NCBI GenBank assembly: GCA_943324025.2
Contig: CALPKA020000055.1
Location: 1-5,304, forward strand
DNA from: Bifidobacterium breve
Lineage (GTDB): Bacteria > Actinomycetota > Actinomycetes > Nanopelagicales > Nanopelagicaceae
Direction of reading: 5' to 3'
DNA length: 5,304 nt
A model generated the notes under the pieces. That model was given only the letters and a program-made list of their open reading frames with translations. It had not been told where the DNA came from and searched no databases. This document shows positions 1 to 5,304 of the stretch, piece by piece. The first letter of the stretch is position 1; every line of letters starts with the position of its first letter. Position numbers and translations under genes: made by a program.

Positions 1-1388
1 CCAATCGATTAAATTGGGTAAAGCTACCCACAGCTTCTCGTGACTTCTTGCCACAATTAGATTCTTTGTCTGCTTGGGCAAGAAGTAACAATTTGACTCA
101 AGTGGTTTTATGCGGAATGGGAGGCTCATCACTTGCACCAGAGGTGATCTCATCAACTTATAAAAAGAATCTAGTAGTGATCGATTCAACTTATCCGGGC
201 CAGATACTTAATTCTGTTCCAACTACGCTGAAAAATTCGGTAATTGTAATTGGTTCCAAATCTGGAACCACTATTGAAACAATCTCACATCTCAAACTTT
301 TTATTTCACTTCTAGAGAATGAAGGTCTGGCAGCCAAGGATCATCTGGTGATTATTACCGATCCTGGTACTGAGTTAGAGAAAACATCTAAAATATCTGG
401 GTATCGAGTCATCAATGCAGATCCTCAAGTTGGAGGAAGATTTAGCGCACTTTCCGCCTTTGGTCTAGTTCCGGCTGCACTTCTGGGAATAGATATCTCT
501 GTTTTACTAGATGATGCGGAGGAATTATCCAATTCATTGAGTAAAGCCGACTCCCCTGCAATTGTTTTAGCCGCTCTGCTATTTTCTAAAACAGATCAAA
601 TATTTAATCTTTGTGAGGAGAAATCAAACTGCCCCGGTTTATCTGATTGGATAGAACAGCTTGTTGCTGAATCAACGGGCAAAAATCAGGTTGGACGTTT
701 GCCAGTAGTAGTGAGTAAAAAACTAGAAGCAATTGGAGGATTTTCGATTGGATTCACATCTGGTGATTTTGATGTAATTATCGAAGGTTCCCTGGGAGAA
801 CATTTCATACTTTGGGAATGGGCCACTGCGCTGCTGTGTTACCTGCTTCAAGTTGATCCCTTCAACCAGCCAAATGTTGCTGAGGCGAAGGAAAGTACCG
901 GAAAAATTCTGGCCTTGATGATCGATAAACAATTCAAAGCCGATGGGCCGATTTTGGAAACTGAGAATTATTCTCTTTTTTCGAATATGAAAATCGCTCA
1001 CCTATCAGATTTTTTAACATCAACTCCGGCATACTTTTCAATCATGGCTTATTTAGGAAAAGGCATCGATGATGAAGTTAAAGTTTTACGGCAATTGATA
1101 TCTTTAAAAACAGGTAAGCCCGTGACATTCGGTTGGGGCCCCAGATTTCTGCATTCAACAGGACAGCTCCACAAGGGCGGGCAAATGAACGGAGCTTTTA
1201 TTCAAATAACCGCTGAGATGGTTGATGATCTAGAAATTCCAGGTAGCGGCTATAAATTCTCGCAATTGATTATGGCACAAGCTTTAGGCGATGGAGCTGC
1301 TCTGGCTGAACGAAATCTACCGGTAGTGCGAATACATCTTAAAAACACTAAAACTGGAATCGCAAAACTACTTACAGATTTTAACTAG
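1..1388 (+). CDS. pgi: Glucose-6-phosphate isomerase, 5'-truncated by the window edge
   Basis: Interconverts glucose-6-phosphate and fructose-6-phosphate in the cytoplasm, linking glycolysis, gluconeogenesis and the pentose phosphate pathway. The reading frame is open to the left edge (first whole codon at 3), and residues before the TTG at 48 already match the family (LNWVKLPTASRDFLPQL), so the gene starts outside the window. About 461 residues are present against the usual 530-550 of stand-alone actinobacterial enzymes. Visible motifs: GMGGSS (114-131), the sugar-phosphate loop SKSGTT of the first SIS domain (255-272), GGRFSALS (432-455), ESTGK with the likely catalytic glutamate (669-683), and RFLHSTGQLHKGG (1143-1181). 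That last motif is typical of the actinobacterial and transaldolase-fused branch. A fused N-terminal transaldolase domain therefore cannot be excluded. The stop TAG (1386-1388) abuts the convergent rbpA stop. No frameshift is seen in this part. Confidence 0.95.
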   Translation, partial: NRLNWVKLPTASRDFLPQLDSLSAWARSNNLTQVVLCGMGGSSLAPEVISSTYKKNLVVIDSTYPGQILNSVPTTLKNSVIVIGSKSGTTIETISHLKLFISLLENEGLAAKDHLVIITDPGTELEKTSKISGYRVINADPQVGGRFSALSAFGLVPAALLGIDISVLLDDAEELSNSLSKADSPAIVLAALLFSKTDQIFNLCEEKSNCPGLSDWIEQLVAESTGKNQVGRLPVVVSKKLEAIGGFSIGFTSGDFDVIIEGSLGEHFILWEWATALLCYLLQVDPFNQPNVAEAKESTGKILALMIDKQFKADGPILETENYSLFSNMKIAHLSDFLTSTPAYFSIMAYLGKGIDDEVKVLRQLISLKTGKPVTFGWGPRFLHSTGQLHKGGQMNGAFIQITAEMVDDLEIPGSGYKFSQLIMAQALGDGAALAERNLPVVRIHLKNTKTGIAKLLTDFN

Positions 1389-1730
1389 TTACTCTTCTCC
1401 GCGGATTTTCTTCAGGGCGATATCTAGTATTTTCGTAGCTTCAGCTTCAGTACGACGTTCTTTAACATAAGCTAAATGTGTTTTATAAGGTTCATTTTTC
1501 ATTGGCATTGGTGGTTTATTTTTATCTTGACCTGCTGGAAAACCACAGCGAGGACAATCCCATTCAGCCGGAACTTCTACAGTTCCGTCTTCGGCAAAAG
1601 ATGGTTTAGTTTCATGACCATTTGCACACCAGTATGAAACTCTAAATCGCGCAATGGATTCACCACGCTCAGCCTCACCCATTGGGCCAGCACCGACGCG
1701 ACTTCCACGTATTGCACTTCCACCGGCCAT
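1389..1730 (-). CDS. rbpA: RNA polymerase-binding protein RbpA, zinc-binding type
   Basis: Actinobacteria-specific transcription factor that binds the principal sigma factor and RNA polymerase core and stabilises the open promoter complex. The 113-residue product has the family's usual length. An N-terminal tail with IRGSRVGAGPMGEAERGES (residues 7-25) is almost identical to the Streptomyces protein. The RbpA core domain follows, with Cys35, His39, Cys59 and Cys62 (WDCPRCGFPAGQD) matching the zinc ligands described for S. coelicolor RbpA, which mycobacterial RbpA lacks. The C-terminal sigma-interaction helix region is EPYKTHLAYVKERR (80-93) onward. The ATG is supported by a strong Shine-Dalgarno AGGAGA (1735-1740) four bases upstream. 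It lies 22 bases after secG and is probably cotranscribed with it. No intrinsic terminator is visible after the stop, which touches the pgi stop. Confidence 0.96.
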   Translation of the reverse strand: MAGGSAIRGSRVGAGPMGEAERGESIARFRVSYWCANGHETKPSFAEDGTVEVPAEWDCPRCGFPAGQDKNKPPMPMKNEPYKTHLAYVKERRTEAEATKILDIALKKIRGEE

Positions 1731-1752
1731 GATCTCTCCTCTACTTGAATTA

Positions 1753-1980
1753 CTACTTAAGCAACAAACTCAGAGCAATTACAGCTGCAAACCAAATACC
1801 ACCAACAACGATTGTGATTCGATCTAAGTTTTTCTCTACAACAGAGCTGCCTCCGTAAGTAGATGAAATGCCGCCACCAAAAAGGTCAGACAATCCAGAT
1901 CCTTTACCCTTGTGAAGCAAAACCAAAATAATCATCAAGATACTAGTAAGAACCAAAATAATGGATAACGCTAAAGTCAT
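1753..1980 (-). CDS. secG: Preprotein translocase subunit SecG
   Basis: Small inner-membrane subunit of the SecYEG channel, which assists SecA-driven protein export. The 75-residue product has the expected two-helix hairpin. The first membrane segment is about residues 3-22. It is followed by the basic, glycine-rich loop LLHKGKGSGLSDLFGGG (21-37) characteristic of actinobacterial SecG, then a polar stretch with SSTYGGSSVVEKNLDR. The second membrane segment is about 54-74. The start ATG is preceded by AAAGG (1988-1992 on the complementary strand), seven bases away. The gene sits between tpiA (83-base gap) and rbpA (22-base gap); linkage of secG to tpiA is conserved in many actinobacteria and has no obvious metabolic meaning. 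Length, topology and context all agree. Confidence 0.95.
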   Translation of the reverse strand: MTLALSIILVLTSILMIILVLLHKGKGSGLSDLFGGGISSTYGGSSVVEKNLDRITIVVGGIWFAAVIALSLLLK

Positions 1981-2003
1981 TTATTCGCCTTTACTTATAG
2001 TCT

Positions 2004-2023
2004 GGGCAGTTGTTCTACCGCCC
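2004..2023 (-). other. GC-rich stem-loop in the tpiA-secG spacer
   Basis: On the minus strand GGGCGGT and ACTGCCC can pair over 7 bp, including one G-U, around the six-base loop AGAACA. No T-run follows, so it is not a standard intrinsic terminator. It lies 40 bases after the tpiA stop and 23 bases before the secG start, where it could act as an mRNA-end or processing structure between the glycolytic and the secG-rbpA parts. The rest of the 83-base spacer (1981-2063) has only a weak 5-bp inverted repeat (TCAAA/TTTGA, 2042-2060) and no convincing promoter. Confidence 0.3.
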
Positions 2024-2063
2024 TAGGATACTATCCCGCAATCAAAATTCAGTAATTTGACCT

Positions 2064-2846
2064 TCAAACCTTGTTCAAAACTCGATGAAACTTAGATATC
2101 CGAGCAAATTCTTCAGGATCTAGTGATGCGCCGCCCACCAACGCACCATCAATATCAGGCTCCTTCATAATATCTAGAGTATTTATTGATTTAACCGATC
2201 CACCATAAAGAATTCGACAGTTATCAGCGATTTCATCACTTCCAATTTTGCGCAACTCATTTCTTATAGCCCCGCAAACCTCTTGAGCATCTTCTGGGGT
2301 TGCAGTTTTACCAGTTCCAATTGCCCAAACTGGTTCATAGGCTATAACTATCTTTTTAAGATCTGGCTTATGAAAACTCTTTAATGAATCTCTTAACTGA
2401 GTTAACACGTGTTCGATGTGTGTTCCTGCTTCGCGGATTGATAAATCTTCCCCTACACACACAATAGGTCTTAACTCATGAGCTAACGCTGCTTTAATCT
2501 TTTTATTCACCAACTGATCATCTTCTTGATGATTTGTACGTCTTTCACTGTGTCCAACCAAAACATATGTGCAACCCAACTTTGCAAGCATGCCAGCAGA
2601 TATGTCACCAGTATGCGCACCAGATTCTGAGGCTGATAAATCTTGCGCGCCATAAACCAATCTCAAGCGATCGCCATCTACCAAAGTTTGAACAGAACGA
2701 ATATCAGTAAAAGGAGGGATAACAACAATCTCTACCGCATCATAATCTCTGTCTTCTAATGAATAAGCCAATTTTTGTGTGACAGCGATAGCTTCCAGAT
2801 GATTTAAATTCATCTTCCAATTACCGGCAATTAATGGTTTACGCAT
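2064..2846 (-). CDS. tpiA: Triose-phosphate isomerase
   Basis: Interconverts dihydroxyacetone phosphate and glyceraldehyde-3-phosphate in glycolysis and gluconeogenesis. It is a cytoplasmic (beta/alpha)8 barrel, normally a dimer. The 260-residue product is full length. All key parts are visible: GNWKMN with Asn9 and Lys11, VLVGHSERR with the electrophilic His99, [12 protein letters not shown] with the catalytic base Glu171 leading into flexible loop 6 (about 174-182), and the phosphate-binding YGGSV (214-218) and GALVGGASL (234-242). The ATG start gives the canonical [13 protein letters not shown] amino terminus and has AAGGA (2854-2858) upstream. It follows pgk with 10 bases between, so it belongs to the gap-pgk-tpiA operon. 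Nothing in it looks broken. Confidence 0.98.
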   Translation of the reverse strand: MRKPLIAGNWKMNLNHLEAIAVTQKLAYSLEDRDYDAVEIVVIPPFTDIRSVQTLVDGDRLRLVYGAQDLSASESGAHTGDISAGMLAKLGCTYVLVGHSERRTNHQEDDQLVNKKIKAALAHELRPIVCVGEDLSIREAGTHIEHVLTQLRDSLKSFHKPDLKKIVIAYEPVWAIGTGKTATPEDAQEVCGAIRNELRKIGSDEIADNCRILYGGSVKSINTLDIMKEPDIDGALVGGASLDPEEFARISKFHRVLNKV

Positions 2847-2853
2847 CTGATCA

Positions 2854-2858
2854 TCCTT
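2854..2858 (-). promoter_or_regulatory. tpiA Shine-Dalgarno overlapping the pgk stop codon
   Basis: The minus strand reads AGTTAAGGATGATCAGATG: AAGGA lies seven bases before the tpiA ATG, and its first two bases are the last two of the pgk TAA stop (2857-2859). This overlap suggests translational coupling and independently supports 2857 as the true 3' end of pgk, rather than the premature TGA at 3021-3023. Confidence 0.6.
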
Positions 2859-4040
2859 AACTTAAAGCATTCAATCCTGGGAGTTCTTTCCCTTCAAGAT
2901 ACTCAAGAGATGCACCGCCACCAGTTGAGATATATCCGAATTGATTATCCTCGAATCCTAGTTTACGAACAGCCGCTGCCGAATCTCCCCCGCCGACCAC
3001 TGCTAAACCCTTAACCTCAGTCAAAGCCTGCGCAACAACCTTTGTCCCATTGGAAAATTCGCAAACTCAAAAACCCCCATCGGACCATTCCAAAACACAG
3101 TTTTACATTTCTTAATCTCATCCGCAAAAGCTCTAGCACTATCTGGTCCGATATCAAGTCCCATCTGATCCATGGGGATTTGGTCAGATGAAACCACTGA
3201 TGGCTGTGAATTTTCTGCAAACTCCTTGGCAACAACTATGTCACTCGGCAATAAGATCTTCACGCCCAAAGAATTAGCACGAAGCAACAAATCTTTCACA
3301 GTAGGAACCAAATCCGTTTCAACGAGAGATTTACCAATCTGCATTCCGTTTGCCGCAAGAAAGGTAAACACCATACCTCCACCAACAATGAGCACATCAA
3401 CTTTATCCAGCAAATTTGAAATGACACCTATTTTGTCTGACACTTTTGCTCCACCTAATACCACACCATATGGTCTATCAGGATTTGAACTTAACTTTTC
3501 TAAAACCTTAACTTCATTTGAAATTAAGTTACCTGCGCAGTGTGGCAACAATCTTGCAAGTTCATAAACTGAGGCATGCTTACGGTGGACAGCGCCAAAT
3601 CCATCCCCAACGTAGAAATCACCATACTCTGAAAGTTCAGTGGCAAGTTTATTTCGCAAAGCCTCATCCTTGCTAGTTTCATTTTCTAAGAAACGAATAT
3701 TTTCCAACATAAGAATTTCACCCGGAGCCAAGGTTTGCGCAACATTTTTTATTCCAAGTATTTCCGTAGAGAATTTAACCTCTCGATTTAAAAGCTCACC
3801 TAGCCTTTTCGCTATTGGTTGCAGTGATAGATCAGGATTTATTTGACCTTTTGGCCGTCCTAGGTGGGCGATAACAACTATCGAGCAGTTGTTATCTAGA
3901 AGTTCCTTTATGGTGCTAAGTGAGGCAAAAATTCGACCATCATCGCCGATTACACCATTTTTAACCGGTACATTTAAATCACAACGCAGTATTACTCTTC
4001 TATTTTGCGGAATGATTTCAGAGAAGTTTTTTATACTCAT
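2857..4040 (-). CDS. pgk: Phosphoglycerate kinase, interrupted by a one-base frameshift
   Basis: Transfers the acyl phosphate of 1,3-bisphosphoglycerate to ADP, the first ATP-forming step of glycolysis. The first frame (4040 to 3021) covers residues 1-327. It includes RCDLNVPVK (19-27), AHLGRPKG (58-65), [14 protein letters not shown] (145-158), GGAKVSDKI (196-204), [10 protein letters not shown] (219-228) and NGPMGVFEF (318-326). After about position 3061 that frame turns into non-family sequence and stops at TGA 3021-3023. The remaining 67 codons lie in another minus frame (3060-2857) and contain [11 protein letters not shown], the nucleotide-binding [11 protein letters not shown] and [13 protein letters not shown], ending at TAA. 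One missing base between about 3060 and 3067 restores a 394-residue protein reading GVFEFAEFSNGT, the normal family length. The start lies 5 bases after the gap stop and has no recognisable Shine-Dalgarno. Without the C-terminal domain the product should be inactive, so a sequencing or assembly error is the likelier explanation. Confidence 0.95.
3060..3067 (-). other. pgk: Frameshift point in pgk (one base missing)
   Basis: The downstream frame runs into an in-frame TGA (3067-3069) when read back upstream, and the upstream frame loses family similarity after TTT-GC (3061-3065). The shift is therefore confined to about 3060-3067. One extra base here, for example GCN-GAA, gives the expected F-A-E-F. 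The homopolymer pair A5C5 (3069-3078) is beside it but outside the allowed interval. Confidence 0.85.
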
Positions 4041-5113
<1,073 letters not shown>

Positions 5114-5128
5114 TTTCTTAAATCTTGT

Positions 5129-5304
5129 TTAATTCAATAGATCTGGGCTGATGCTAGCCTCAGTATCGGGTACTCCTAATTCCCTGGCTCTCTTATCCGC
5201 CATCGCTAAAAGCCTTCGTATCCTGCCTGCAATCGCATCCTTTGTCATGGGCGGTGTAGCTAAGGATCCTAATTCTTCCAAACTGGCCTGACCGTGATTA
5301 ACTC
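5129..5304 (-). CDS. whiA: DNA-binding protein WhiA, C-terminal end only
   Basis: WhiA is a conserved Gram-positive DNA-binding protein, a homing-endonuclease-like domain fused to a C-terminal helix-turn-helix. In Streptomyces it controls sporulation septation; in other bacteria it influences cell division. Only the last 57 codons are present (first whole codon at 5302), and the start lies beyond the right edge. The segment [20 protein letters not shown] followed by [18 protein letters not shown] is the diagnostic end of the C-terminal domain, including the second half of the helix-turn-helix. It stops at TAA (5129-5131), 81 bases before gap, in the order typical for actinobacteria. The short tail after ELG ([14 protein letters not shown]) is less conserved, as expected. 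Confidence 0.93.
   Translation of the reverse strand, partial: VNHGQASLEELGSLATPPMTKDAIAGRIRRLLAMADKRARELGVPDTEASISPDLLN

Noticed and set aside
48..50. TTG as the start codon of pgi
   Set aside because: The frame is open to the window edge and the residues before it match the Pgi family; no Shine-Dalgarno is visible before it.
723..1001. Minus-strand open frame inside pgi
   Set aside because: It is antisense to conserved Pgi coding sequence with no family resemblance or ribosome binding site.
2028..2033. TAGTAT as a -10 box for secG-rbpA
   Set aside because: No acceptable -35 sits 16-18 bases upstream; TTGATT is only 6 bases away and there is no TGN extension.
3050..3070. Programmed ribosomal frameshift in pgk
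   Set aside because: A -1 shift at GCG would give the right residues, but there is no slippery heptamer or obvious stimulatory structure, and no such mechanism is known to me for pgk. A missing base is simpler.
3172..3846. Plus-strand open frames at 3172-3567 and 3640-3846
   Set aside because: They lie antisense to well-conserved pgk sequence, resemble no family I recognise and have low-complexity Ser/Lys-rich composition, as expected for shadows.

Overview
The window looks like ordinary core metabolism from an actinobacterium with unusually AT-rich DNA (roughly 40% G+C by eye, not computed). The phylum call rests on RbpA, an RNA polymerase-binding protein restricted to Actinobacteria and here very close to the zinc-binding Streptomyces form, together with the order whiA-gap-pgk-tpiA-secG, which is classic for the phylum (compare M. 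tuberculosis whiA, Rv1436-Rv1438 and secG Rv1440). An AT-rich, tightly packed member such as the freshwater acI/Nanopelagicales group fits well, but that placement is inference.

Layout: on the minus strand, read from right to left, come the 3' end of whiA (5304-5129), an 81-bp spacer with a candidate promoter and a small T-tailed hairpin, gap (5047-4046), pgk (4040-2857, broken by one missing base near 3060-3067), tpiA (2846-2064), an 83-bp spacer with a GC-rich stem-loop, secG (1980-1753) and rbpA (1730-1389). On the plus strand, the left 1388 bases are the 3' part of pgi, which enters from outside the window. Its stop codon touches the rbpA stop codon with no base between them.

Functionally, pgi (glucose-6-P to fructose-6-P), tpiA, gap and pgk cover the isomerase, triose-phosphate and first ATP-yielding steps of glycolysis. 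gap-pgk-tpiA are spaced by 5 and 10 bases and read as one operon, probably continuing into secG (protein export) and rbpA (transcription initiation). A pgi gene converging on the gap cluster resembles the M. tuberculosis arrangement, where the pentose-phosphate genes (tkt, tal, zwf, opcA, pgl) converge on the gap-pgk-tpi genes.

I found no mobile element, CRISPR array, RNA gene, phage or defence gene, and no sign of an undescribed system. The observations most worth checking are the pgk frameshift, the zero-length convergent junction, and the SD-less pgk start that can base-pair with the end of gap. All non-coding gaps are under 100 bases.
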